Positions 34,401 to 42,434 of a stretch of 64,000 bases of DNA are shown piece after piece. The translations under genes were made by a program, and so were the position numbers. Under the pieces are notes generated by a model, which saw nothing but the letters and a program-made list of their open reading frames with translations, had not been told where the DNA came from and did no database searches. The DNA comes from Firm-13 sp037143795 (GTDB taxonomy: Bacteria > Bacillota > Clostridia > Saccharofermentanales > Saccharofermentanaceae). Location: contig JBAWXZ010000017.1 in NCBI GenBank assembly GCA_037143795.1, positions 17,334-81,333 on the forward strand. Direction: 5' to 3'. The number at the start of each line of letters is the position of its first letter. Position 1 is the first letter of the stretch.

Positions 34401-36932
34401 ATGAAAGTCGTTATCATCGGCGGAGTTGCCGGAGGGGCCAGTGCGGCCACACGTTTACGTCGTTTGTCTGAAGATGCAGAAATTATCCTTTTTGAAAAAG
34501 GCGAGTATATTTCCTACGCCAATTGCGGACTGCCCTATTATCTGGGCGGTACTATTACCGACAGGGAACGTTTGATTGTTACCAAGGCGGAACTTCTTCG
34601 CGACCGGTTTGCGGTGGATGTCCGTGTAAAAAGTGAAGTTGTTTCAATCAACCGGGATAAGAAGACCGTTACTGTGCACGACCTCAGTGTAAACAGGACA
34701 TATGACGAATCATATGATAAGCTTTTGCTTTCGCCTGGCGCCAATCCGAAAGTTTTTGATTTGCCCGGCGTGAGATCCGAAGGGATATTCACGCTGCGCA
34801 CACTTACCGATACTTATGTGATTGATGACTATATCCGCCTGAAGGACCCTAAGCGTGCCGTTATTGTAGGCGGCGGGTTTATCGGCGTTGAAATGGCTGA
34901 GAACCTCAAGGAACGCGGACTTGATGTAACCCTGGTGGAATTTATGGATCAGGTGCTGACTTTCCTCGACAAGGAAATGGCGATCCCGATTCATCAGAAT
35001 CTCCGCGAAAACGGTATTCACCTGCGTCTGGGTGTTGGCGTAAAGAGCTTTTCACTGACCGAATGCAGAGTGAAGGGACCCGAAGTCTGCAGGCCGGTAA
35101 CCCTGACACTGTCCGATGATTCGCAGTTGACAGCCGACCTTGTCATTCTCTGTACCGGAGTAGTTCCGGACAGCAGCCTTGCAACCGGTGCTGGCCTGTC
35201 AACAGGCGTCGGCGGATGTATTCAGGTTGACGATCAGTTCCACACGACGGATCCGGATATTTTCGCCGTAGGGGATGCGATCTGTGTGAAGAGTATGATC
35301 AGCGGAAAAGATGTGCTGATTCCTTTGGCCGGACCTGCCAATAAGCAGGGACGCGAAGCTGCTGAAATTATTGTTACCGGACATGCAGATGCAACTTCCG
35401 GCAGGAGTGCCCGCTTCGTTCAGGGCAGCAGTGTTGTTAAAATTTTCGACCTGATTGCTGCTTCAACAGGCTTTTCCGAGAAGCAGCTTCAAAAAGAAGG
35501 CATTGCTTACCAGAAGACATATGTCCACCCTACGAGTCACTCAAATTACTACCCTAACGCCACCAATATGAGTATGAAGATGCTCTTTGACGCAGACGGC
35601 AAAATTTTGGGGGCACAGGCAGTCGGTTATGAAGGCGTTGACAAGCGCATTGATGTTCTTGCCACTGTACTCCGGCTCGGCGGCACTGTATATGACCTCG
35701 AAGACCTTGAACTCTGCTATGCGCCGCCTGTATCCTCGGCTAAAGATCCGGTGAATATGCTCGGTTTTACTGCCGCCAATATTCTGAAGGGTGATATGAG
35801 GGTTATCTATCCCGAACAGGTTGATGGACTCCTTGCTTCCGGCGCCTATTTTCTCGATGTCAGTACCAAAGATGAGTTTGCGATGGGTTCCGTTCCCGGA
35901 GCCGTTTCCATCCCGATCGATGAGCTTCGCGGCAGACTTTCCGATATTCCTAAAGATCAGCCGGTATATGTTTTCTGCCGGGTTGGCCTAAGAGGATATA
36001 TTGCTTCCCGTATGCTCACCCAGCACGGGGTGGATGCCTATAATCTGAGCGGTGGATACCGTACATATAATGTGGTTCGTCAGGAGGAAAAAGCGATGAA
36101 GCAGGACAATAATGACAAGGAAAAGACATCGGCAGCTACAGTAGTGGTGGCTCCGCCTGTCCCCGTCCATGCACCGCTGCCCGCCAAAACCCTGACAGTG
36201 GATGCCTGCGGGCTTTCCTGCCCGGGTCCGATCATGAAGGTGGCCCAGGGCATGAAAGATCTGCTGCCCGGTGAAGTTCTTCATATTACGGCAACAGACC
36301 CTGCCTTTGCGTCTGATATTAATGTCTGGTGTGAAAGAACCGGAAATACACTTCTTGCGATCAGACGCGATAAGGGTGTCTATACAGTGGACCTTCAAAA
36401 GGGAACGGCTGCTGCAGGAACTGAGAATGTTCCGAATCCAGCCTGTTCAGCTCCTGCATCAGGCAATGATAAGACGATGGTTATTTTCAGCGGTGACCTT
36501 GATAAGGCACTGGCTGCATTTATTATTGCCAATGGTGCTGCTTCGATGGGCCGGAAAGTTACATTGTTCTTTACTTTCTGGGGACTCAATATATTGAGAA
36601 AAAGCACCCATGTACCTGTTAAGAAGAATCTGATTGAGAAAATGTTTGGATTTATGATGCCGCGCGGTGCCGGTAAACTGGGCCTTTCCCGCATGAACAT
36701 GGGCGGTATTGGAGCCAAAATGATCAAAGGCATCATGAAACAGAAGAATGTCCAGTCACTCGAAGAACTGATCCAGGCTGCGATGGCATCCGGTGTAAGG
36801 GTTCTGGCCTGCCAGATGTCGATGGACCTTATGGGAATTAAGGAGGAAGAGCTTCTTGATGGAGTCGAACTTGCCGGAGTTGCTACATTCCTTGGCTCGG
36901 CCGAACTTTCCGATACGAATCTGTTCATCTGA
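34401..36932 (+). CDS. four-domain fusion: CoA-disulfide-reductase-like, rhodanese, TusA, DsrE-like
   Basis: This 843-residue protein joins four sulfur-handling modules. Residues 1-455 are a FAD/NAD(P) pyridine nucleotide-disulfide oxidoreductase with a single active-site Cys42 in YANCGLPY, as in CoA-disulfide reductase. A rhodanese domain follows (about 465-560; active Cys in VFCRVGLRG near 526), then a TusA-type sulfur carrier (about 595-670; CPGP near 606) and a DsrE/DsrF-like domain (about 690-843; Cys in LACQMSMDLMG near 804). All four key cysteines are kept. It probably relays persulfide sulfur between the domains and NAD(P)H. AATAGGAGGACT lies before the start. Similar multi-domain proteins exist in anaerobic Firmicutes. 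Confidence 0.92.
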   Translation: MKVVIIGGVAGGASAATRLRRLSEDAEIILFEKGEYISYANCGLPYYLGGTITDRERLIVTKAELLRDRFAVDVRVKSEVVSINRDKKTVTVHDLSVNRTYDESYDKLLLSPGANPKVFDLPGVRSEGIFTLRTLTDTYVIDDYIRLKDPKRAVIVGGGFIGVEMAENLKERGLDVTLVEFMDQVLTFLDKEMAIPIHQNLRENGIHLRLGVGVKSFSLTECRVKGPEVCRPVTLTLSDDSQLTADLVILCTGVVPDSSLATGAGLSTGVGGCIQVDDQFHTTDPDIFAVGDAICVKSMISGKDVLIPLAGPANKQGREAAEIIVTGHADATSGRSARFVQGSSVVKIFDLIAASTGFSEKQLQKEGIAYQKTYVHPTSHSNYYPNATNMSMKMLFDADGKILGAQAVGYEGVDKRIDVLATVLRLGGTVYDLEDLELCYAPPVSSAKDPVNMLGFTAANILKGDMRVIYPEQVDGLLASGAYFLDVSTKDEFAMGSVPGAVSIPIDELRGRLSDIPKDQPVYVFCRVGLRGYIASRMLTQHGVDAYNLSGGYRTYNVVRQEEKAMKQDNNDKEKTSAATVVVAPPVPVHAPLPAKTLTVDACGLSCPGPIMKVAQGMKDLLPGEVLHITATDPAFASDINVWCERTGNTLLAIRRDKGVYTVDLQKGTAAAGTENVPNPACSAPASGNDKTMVIFSGDLDKALAAFIIANGAASMGRKVTLFFTFWGLNILRKSTHVPVKKNLIEKMFGFMMPRGAGKLGLSRMNMGGIGAKMIKGIMKQKNVQSLEELIQAAMASGVRVLACQMSMDLMGIKEEELLDGVELAGVATFLGSAELSDTNLFI

Positions 36933-37110
36933 TCAGACAGGGCGGCATCACTGTTAAGGCTGCACCCCGGAAATTCCTTGGATGCGGCGGATAGGGTGAT
37001 TTGCGTCGGAATGATGGTTAAAGACCCCTTCCAGGATGATACGGCGGCATCCGGTGTTATACATACCGGTCCTGATCATCAGAACTGAAGAGTTGTGTTT
37101 TATCAAATGT

Positions 37111-37154
37111 AAAAGAGCGGCTGCACTTTGAAATGAAGTGCAGCCGCTCTTTTT
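37111..37154. terminator. strong bidirectional terminator
   Basis: An 18-base perfect stem (37111-37128 with 37136-37153, core GAGCGGCTGCACTT) closes a 7-base loop TGAAATG, with A and T runs on the two sides. It ends both the fusion-protein transcript and the DUF4349 gene transcript on the minus strand. Between 36933 and 37110 nothing else convincing is seen. Confidence 0.95.
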
Positions 37155-37221
37155 ATGTCAATATATTGTAGATTTTCCCGGAACAATAGTCGCCTTTTTA
37201 CTTTTTTTGAAAATACGGCAA

Positions 37222-38175
37222 TTATGGCTGTTTCCGCTGATTCTTTTTCTTTTTGCTGCGTTTGACACAGACGATGATAACGACAACCACTATACCGATG
37301 ATAATTATTGGAATAATCATATAACTGATTGCGATAAATATCACTCCGAGCGCATTTACTGTGAAGCTCAAGCTGTTCGAGAACCCCTTCTGGACGTTCT
37401 GCCAGATATAGTCGAAACTCCAGCGGGCCAGAAGACCGCTGTTTTTATCCGCTTCAGGAGTTACGGGCGGAGGGGTAGGCTGCGTTATCGTGATCGTCAC
37501 GGTGGAGTAACCAACCTGATTATCCATCAATCGAAGCTGGCCCTTGTATTCTTCGATTTGCATCTGGACACTGTCAAGCTGCTGGCGGACATTAAGAATA
37601 TCCTCGATTTTGACAGCCTGTGCCATAATAGCCAACAGCTGGGCTTCCTGAGCCTGGGCGTTGGTGAGACGTGACTGTATGTCGACATACTGGGCTGTAA
37701 CATCCTGGGAGCCCATACTCGAAGAAAGAACGTCTCCTATAGTTCCGACATGCTCGGTGAATTCTTTGAGTTTGTCAGGCGGGATTCGCACTGTAATGGA
37801 TCCCTGGGCTGAATTTTCATACTGGTTGTAACTGGAATTGGAAACATATCCGCCGAGTTCAGCGGCCTTATTTCCGATATCCGTAATCGCATTGCTGGCA
37901 TTTTCCGCCTCAAGGGCCATGTTGACAGTGTAGATAATTTTTTTGCCGGAGTCAGCGACATTACCCGGGTCAAGAATGACGGCATCACCGTTCGGAGCAG
38001 CAGCTGCTGTGGTTGTTGAAGCAGGTTCAGCACCGCCCTCGTCTGTCTTAGCCCCGGCATAATTATCTGTCTGCGCTGCGGCATTAGTTGTTGAAGAAGT
38101 GGAAGCAGAAGAACAGCCCGACAGAATAAAAATAAGAGATAAAAAAATTGCAAGGATTCTTAGTTTTTTCAGCAT
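37222..38175 (-). CDS. DUF4349 lipoprotein
   Basis: This 317-residue protein belongs to DUF4349, a family of membrane-attached proteins of unknown function. The signal peptide ends in the lipobox ILSGC with Cys21. A Ser/Thr/Ala linker runs to about residue 75. The domain (about 78-280) includes the coiled-coil VDIQSRLTNAQAQEAQLLAIMAQA and RQQLDSVQMQIEEYKGQLRLMDNQVG. A C-terminal membrane segment (about 285-307) is followed by a Lys-rich tail, so both ends anchor it. AAAAGGAGG lies 7 bases before the ATG on the minus strand. Single-gene unit. Confidence 0.9.
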   Translation of the reverse strand: MLKKLRILAIFLSLIFILSGCSSASTSSTTNAAAQTDNYAGAKTDEGGAEPASTTTAAAAPNGDAVILDPGNVADSGKKIIYTVNMALEAENASNAITDIGNKAAELGGYVSNSSYNQYENSAQGSITVRIPPDKLKEFTEHVGTIGDVLSSSMGSQDVTAQYVDIQSRLTNAQAQEAQLLAIMAQAVKIEDILNVRQQLDSVQMQIEEYKGQLRLMDNQVGYSTVTITITQPTPPPVTPEADKNSGLLARWSFDYIWQNVQKGFSNSLSFTVNALGVIFIAISYMIIPIIIIGIVVVVIIVCVKRSKKKKNQRKQP

Positions 38176-38297
38176 AGCAAAAACCTCCTTTTCAATATCT
38201 ACAGTATGTGCAAATTAAACCCAAGTGTCAATATTGTTTTATAATAACTATTCATATTGTTAAGTTAAAGTATCCAAAGATAACTTGGCTGAGACTA

Positions 38298-38326
38298 TTG
38301 CGCATCCCGTTCCACTTTGGTATAAT
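38298..38326 (+). promoter_or_regulatory. promoter of tRNA-Gln
   Basis: TTGCGC (38298-38303) and a perfect TATAAT (38321-38326) are 17 bases apart and 57 bases upstream of the tRNA. Confidence 0.7.
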
Positions 38327-38382
38327 CTTTTCCGTTGGTTACGCTTTAGTTTGTGTCCAGAGCACGCGTACAGCATGGCTAT

Positions 38383-38456
38383 TGCCGAATTGTGTAACGG
38401 TAGCACGACTGCCTCTGGAGCAGTTTGTTGGGGTTCGAATCCCTGTTCGGCAGCCA
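38383..38456 (+). tRNA. tRNA-Gln (CTG)
   Basis: TGCCGAA pairs with TTCGGCA in the acceptor stem, with discriminator G and encoded CCA at 38454-38456. The anticodon arm ACTGC-CTCTGGA-GCAGT gives anticodon CTG (reads CAG). GGTTCGAATCC is the T loop. Confidence 0.94.
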
Positions 38457-38499
38457 AAAGAGAAAACCCCGGGATGAAGATCCCGGGGTTTTCTCTTTG
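38457..38499 (+). terminator. perfect 19-base-stem terminator after tRNA-Gln
   Basis: Stem 38457-38475 with 38480-38498 (core ACCCCGGGAT) around a GAAG loop, starting directly behind the tRNA's CCA. The stem's own 3' end supplies a T-rich tail. Confidence 0.88.
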
Positions 38500-38533
38500 T
38501 CACGCCAATATAGTATTCGATTTATCGGCAAGG

Positions 38534-38579
38534 AAAGACCGCGTCCGGAGGAATTCTCCCGGACGCGGTCTTCTTTTTG
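38534..38579. terminator. second hairpin, shared with adhE 3' side
   Basis: AAGACCGCGTCCGG (38535-38548) pairs with CCGGACGCGGTCTT (38559-38572), followed by CTTTTTG on the plus strand. On the minus strand it lies about 50 bases after the adhE stop and can end that transcript. Confidence 0.85.
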
Positions 38580-38625
38580 TAACATAATGCCTTTAAGGAG
38601 TAATTTTCAAAAATAAACATATGGC

Positions 38626-41274
38626 TTAATAGATTTTTTCGAAAATTTCCTTAATCTCACAGACAAGGGGAGAACGCGGGTTCGTTCCGGTGCACTGGTC
38701 CTCGAAGGCTTTCACGGAGAGACCTTCGAGATCCCTGAAGTAATCTTTCTCTGATATTCCGTTCTCGGAGACTTTAGTCGGAATGTGAAGTCTGCCGTTC
38801 AGGTCGCGTATGGCGGACACAAGAGCGGCAACACCTTCCTCGGTTGTTTCGAACCTGAGGCCTACATGTCTGGCAATTTCTGCATAACGCTTGTCAGCGA
38901 TGAATGTCTCATACTTAGGGAAAGAGACAAATTTGGTCGGCTTCCGGGCGTTGTATTCGATGACATAAGGCAGCAGGATAGCATTTGCCCGGCCGTGCGG
39001 GATATGGAATTCTCCGCCGAGTTTATGTGCCATCGAGTGATTGATGCCAAGGAAGGCATTGGAAAAAGCCATGCCTGCAATACAGGAAGCGTTATGCATT
39101 TTTTCCCTGGCCTTGCGGTTTGTGGGGTTCTCATACGATTCAATCAGGTTTTCAAAAACCAGTTTGATGGCGTGAAGTGCCAGGCCGTCCGTATAATCTG
39201 AGGCAAATGTAGAAACGTATGCTTCGATAGCGTGGGTCAGGACGTCCATTCCGGTATCTGCCGTAATGCTTTTAGGGACAGACATCACGAAGTCAGGATC
39301 AATGATTGCGACATCCGGTGTCAGTTCATAATCTGCCAGAGGATACTTGACGCTGGCTTCCTTGTCTGAGATAACAGCAAATGAGGTAACTTCAGAGCCG
39401 GTTCCGCTTGTGGTTGGAATTGCAACAAGCTTCGCCTTGCGACCCATGTGGGGGAATTTGATGATTCTTTTTCTGATATCCATAAACTTCAGGGTCAGTG
39501 ATTTAAAATCAAGATCCGGATTCTCATAGAACATCCACATTCCTTTGGCTGCATCCATCGAAGATCCTCCGCCGAGAGCAATGATGACATCCGGCTGGAA
39601 TCGTTTCATCGCTTCTACACCGCGGTATATGGTCTGGATGTCAGGATCCGGCTCGACATCGGAGAAAATTTCACAGTGGACATATTCCTTGCGCTTTCTC
39701 AGATAATAGAGAACCTTGTCAACATAACCGAATTTAACCATCGATGGATCCGTAACGATAAAGGCCTTGGTGATGTTCGGCATTTTCTCCAGGTACTGTG
39801 TGGAATCAAATTCGAAAAAGATTTTTTCAGGAATTTTGAACCACTGCATATTACTCCTCCTCTGGGCGACTCTCTTCCTGTTAACAAGATTGACGGCCGA
39901 GACGTTGGAAGAGGTGGAGTTCTTGCCATAGGATCCGCAGCCAAGTGTAAGTGAAGGCATATTTGTATTATATATATCGCCGATAGCGCCATGGGAGGAA
40001 GGGGAGTTAATAATAAGACGGCTTGCCTTGAGGCGGGAGGAATATGCACTTATTACATCTTTGTCCTCTGCATGTATTACTGCAGAGTGCCCGAGTCCGC
40101 CGAATTCAATGACTCTTTCAGCAGTTGAAATGCCTTCTTCGGTTGAGTTTACGACATAATAGGCAAGAATAGGACTGAGTTTCTCAACGGAAAGCGGAAA
40201 GGAAGGGCCAACTCCGGTGAGCTTGGCAAGCAGAATCTTGGTGTTCCCGGGAACATCGATTCCGGCGAATTTTGCGATGTCGTATGCAGTCTGTCCAACG
40301 ATGGATGGAACAACGGAAGGATGCGGACCGGCTTTGATGACGGCATTTTCCAACTTTTGCTTGTCCTCATCAGAAAGGAATACACAGGCATTCTCTTTCA
40401 TATATGTTTCGAATTCGTCTGCAATCTCAATATCAACGATCGCGGATTGTTCAGATGCGCAGATCATTCCGTTGTCAAATGTCTTGGACATCATCAGATC
40501 CGTTGCGGCCCGCTTAACATTGGCTGATTTGTGAATGTAGCAGGGAACGTTGCCCGGACCGACGCCGAGAGCAGGCTTTCCTGTGCTGTAAGCCGACTGG
40601 ACCATTGCTGATCCGCCTGTCGCAAGGACCATAGCAACTCCGGGGTGATTCATGAGGAGCGTTGTCGCATCGATGGAAGGTGTCTTGACCCACTGTATAC
40701 AGTTCATAGGGGCTCCGGCAGCAATGGCGGCATCGTACATGATTTTAGCTGCCATGGAGCTGCATTTCTGTGCAGAAGGATGGAAAGCGAAAATAATAGG
40801 ATTTCTTGTTTTAATTGAAATGAGGATTTTGAACATAGTTGTCGATGTCGGGTTGGTCACCGGAGTGACGGCACATACGACGCCGACCGGCTCGGCGATT
40901 TCAACATAATCTTCATATTCATTCTGCTCAACGACGCCGACCGTTTTTGCACCTTTTATACTGTGATACACATACTCGGTTGCAAAGATATTCTTTGTTA
41001 CCTTATCCTCGAAAACACCGCGTCCCGTTTCATCAACTGCAGCTCGGGCAAGAGTAAGATGCGCTTCGAGTCCTGCTTCGGACATTGCCTTGACAATGCT
41101 GTCAACTTCTTCCTGAGACATGGTCAGAAATTGATCCAGAGCCTTTTTGCCGTTTGCAACCAGTTCGTCTATCTGTCCGGCAATCGTGTTTGCTTCTGAA
41201 ATCAGGGGTGCCGGGGTTGGTTCAGTAGGGTTGCTGACTTTTGCAGATGATGTTTTTGTTGTTGTAGCTGCCAT
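38626..41274 (-). CDS. adhE: bifunctional acetaldehyde-CoA/alcohol dehydrogenase AdhE
   Basis: This 882-residue fermentation enzyme reduces acetyl-CoA to acetaldehyde and then to ethanol, regenerating NAD+ from two NADH. The N-terminal half (about 40-465) is a CoA-acylating aldehyde dehydrogenase with the catalytic Cys in FDNGMICASEQS near residue 272. The C-terminal half (about 485-880) is an iron-dependent alcohol dehydrogenase with the NAD motif ALGGGSSMDAAKG and iron-ligand histidines in HSMAHKLGG and HIPHGRANA. AdhE proteins form long filaments (spirosomes). The N-terminal 25 residues are a Thr/Ser-rich extension not usual in the family. GGAGG precedes the ATG on the minus strand. Confidence 0.97.
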   Translation of the reverse strand: MAATTTKTSSAKVSNPTEPTPAPLISEANTIAGQIDELVANGKKALDQFLTMSQEEVDSIVKAMSEAGLEAHLTLARAAVDETGRGVFEDKVTKNIFATEYVYHSIKGAKTVGVVEQNEYEDYVEIAEPVGVVCAVTPVTNPTSTTMFKILISIKTRNPIIFAFHPSAQKCSSMAAKIMYDAAIAAGAPMNCIQWVKTPSIDATTLLMNHPGVAMVLATGGSAMVQSAYSTGKPALGVGPGNVPCYIHKSANVKRAATDLMMSKTFDNGMICASEQSAIVDIEIADEFETYMKENACVFLSDEDKQKLENAVIKAGPHPSVVPSIVGQTAYDIAKFAGIDVPGNTKILLAKLTGVGPSFPLSVEKLSPILAYYVVNSTEEGISTAERVIEFGGLGHSAVIHAEDKDVISAYSSRLKASRLIINSPSSHGAIGDIYNTNMPSLTLGCGSYGKNSTSSNVSAVNLVNRKRVAQRRSNMQWFKIPEKIFFEFDSTQYLEKMPNITKAFIVTDPSMVKFGYVDKVLYYLRKRKEYVHCEIFSDVEPDPDIQTIYRGVEAMKRFQPDVIIALGGGSSMDAAKGMWMFYENPDLDFKSLTLKFMDIRKRIIKFPHMGRKAKLVAIPTTSGTGSEVTSFAVISDKEASVKYPLADYELTPDVAIIDPDFVMSVPKSITADTGMDVLTHAIEAYVSTFASDYTDGLALHAIKLVFENLIESYENPTNRKAREKMHNASCIAGMAFSNAFLGINHSMAHKLGGEFHIPHGRANAILLPYVIEYNARKPTKFVSFPKYETFIADKRYAEIARHVGLRFETTEEGVAALVSAIRDLNGRLHIPTKVSENGISEKDYFRDLEGLSVKAFEDQCTGTNPRSPLVCEIKEIFEKIY

Positions 41275-41342
41275 TGTGCTCCTCCAAAACGATTTTCATT
41301 TGCTTTTGCATTCTTTCGAATTCTTTTGTTTGACCTGCGATC

Positions 41343-41371
41343 ATTATAAATATGTTTTCAAATAAAGTCAT
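41343..41371 (-). promoter_or_regulatory. candidate adhE promoter
   Basis: On the minus strand ATGACT (41366-41371) and a perfect TATAAT (41343-41348) are 17 bases apart, about 70 bases before the adhE start. Confidence 0.5.
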
Positions 41372-41477
41372 TTGTACAAATTAACCAAAAAATTCATAGA
41401 AATCCATAAATCTTTGGTTTGCTATTCATTGAAAGCATTTTCAGTTGCAGACATCAGCGGCAGTAGGATAGATGCGA

Positions 41478-41560
41478 ATTTTCGAAACGAAAATCATTTG
41501 TTGACAATCTGCAAATTAATTGATAGGATTTGTATCGATGTAAAAATCATTAGTAACAAA
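41478..41560 (+). promoter_or_regulatory. promoter and candidate operator of the DeoR-type regulator
   Basis: TTGACA (41501-41506) and TAGGAT (41524-41529) are 17 bases apart, a good promoter for the regulator gene. A perfect inverted repeat ATTTTCG-AAA-CGAAAAT (41478-41494) lies just upstream of the -35. Two near-copies of AAAATCATTnGT (starting at 41490 and 41543) flank the promoter, a layout that suits autoregulation. The whole 328-base gap between adhE and this gene holds no coding frame. Confidence 0.55.
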
Positions 41561-41602
41561 TTGATTTGAATATTTTCACTAGGACCGTTGCTGGAGGCAG
41601 GT

Positions 41603-42397
41603 ATGATTAATCTTGAAAGACGAAAAAGAATTCTGGAACTTTTAGAAAAGGAAGGACAGGTAACAACCCTGGCGCTTGAAGACAGCCTTGGTGTTACCGG
41701 TGCAACCATTCGATCCGATTTGCGTGAGATGGATCGGGAAGGTGCAATTGTACGCTTTCACGGAGGAGCCGCACTGGCAGATCAGAGCCGGTTGACTTCA
41801 CCGAATCAGAACTATATGAGAAGAAGCGTTATGCATGTTGCGGAAAAAATGATGATTGGTAAAGAAGCCGCAAAGCTTGTTTCCGATGGGGAAACGATCT
41901 TTTTGGATGCCAGTTCAACTGTTTTCTATATGCTTCCCTATATAAATCATGTAGAAAACTTGACAATAGTGACCAATGGCATTCATACTGCCATGGAGAT
42001 TCAACGGTATAGTAATTTTAAAACGGTTTTGGTTGGAGGCGTGCTGCGTTCCCATTCCGGTGCTATTGAAGGTCTTTTGTGCGAGGAAATGCTGAGAAAA
42101 ATCAGTGGTGACAGTTATTTTGTCTCCGGCAATGGTTTTTCACTTGCTGCGGGACTTACTGGTAATAATTTCTATGAACTCGAACTCAAACGCCGCTTTG
42201 CGGAGAAATGCCGGAGAAGGATTGCCTTGATAGATTCAAGCAAGCTTTGCAATGATTCGACTTCGTCTTTTATTCCAAGTGAGCAGGTAGATGTATTAAT
42301 AACGGATTCCGGCATTGCACCGGATCAGATTCGAAGAGTTCGTGAGGCGGGCATTGAGTTGATTGTCGCGCAGATGGATGAACTGAATCAGAACTGA
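41603..42397 (+). CDS. DeoR-family transcriptional regulator
   Basis: This 264-residue regulator has a DeoR-type winged helix at residues 3-57 (RRKRILELLEKEGQVTTLALEDSLGVTGATIRSDLREM) and a sugar-phosphate-sensing domain (about 75-240) with DASSTVFYMLPYI, VTNGIHTAMEI and VGGVLRSHSGAIEG. Most family members repress sugar or fermentation genes and release DNA on binding a phosphorylated sugar. It is divergent from adhE. The ATG at 41603 follows GGAGGCAGG; the TTG at 41588 would put this binding site inside the gene. It is followed after 37 bases by the DEAD-box helicase, with its own promoter not obvious. Confidence 0.92.
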   Translation: MINLERRKRILELLEKEGQVTTLALEDSLGVTGATIRSDLREMDREGAIVRFHGGAALADQSRLTSPNQNYMRRSVMHVAEKMMIGKEAAKLVSDGETIFLDASSTVFYMLPYINHVENLTIVTNGIHTAMEIQRYSNFKTVLVGGVLRSHSGAIEGLLCEEMLRKISGDSYFVSGNGFSLAAGLTGNNFYELELKRRFAEKCRRRIALIDSSKLCNDSTSSFIPSEQVDVLITDSGIAPDQIRRVREAGIELIVAQMDELNQN

Positions 42398-42434
42398 AGC
42401 GGTGTTTATCCGCTTCTATTAGTCAGGAGAAAAT

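Noticed and set aside
36933..37088. Open frame continuing after the stop of the sulfur fusion protein
   Set aside because: Roughly 50 codons without a start or ribosome binding site; readthrough or selenocysteine has no support because no SECIS-like stem is clear near the TGA.
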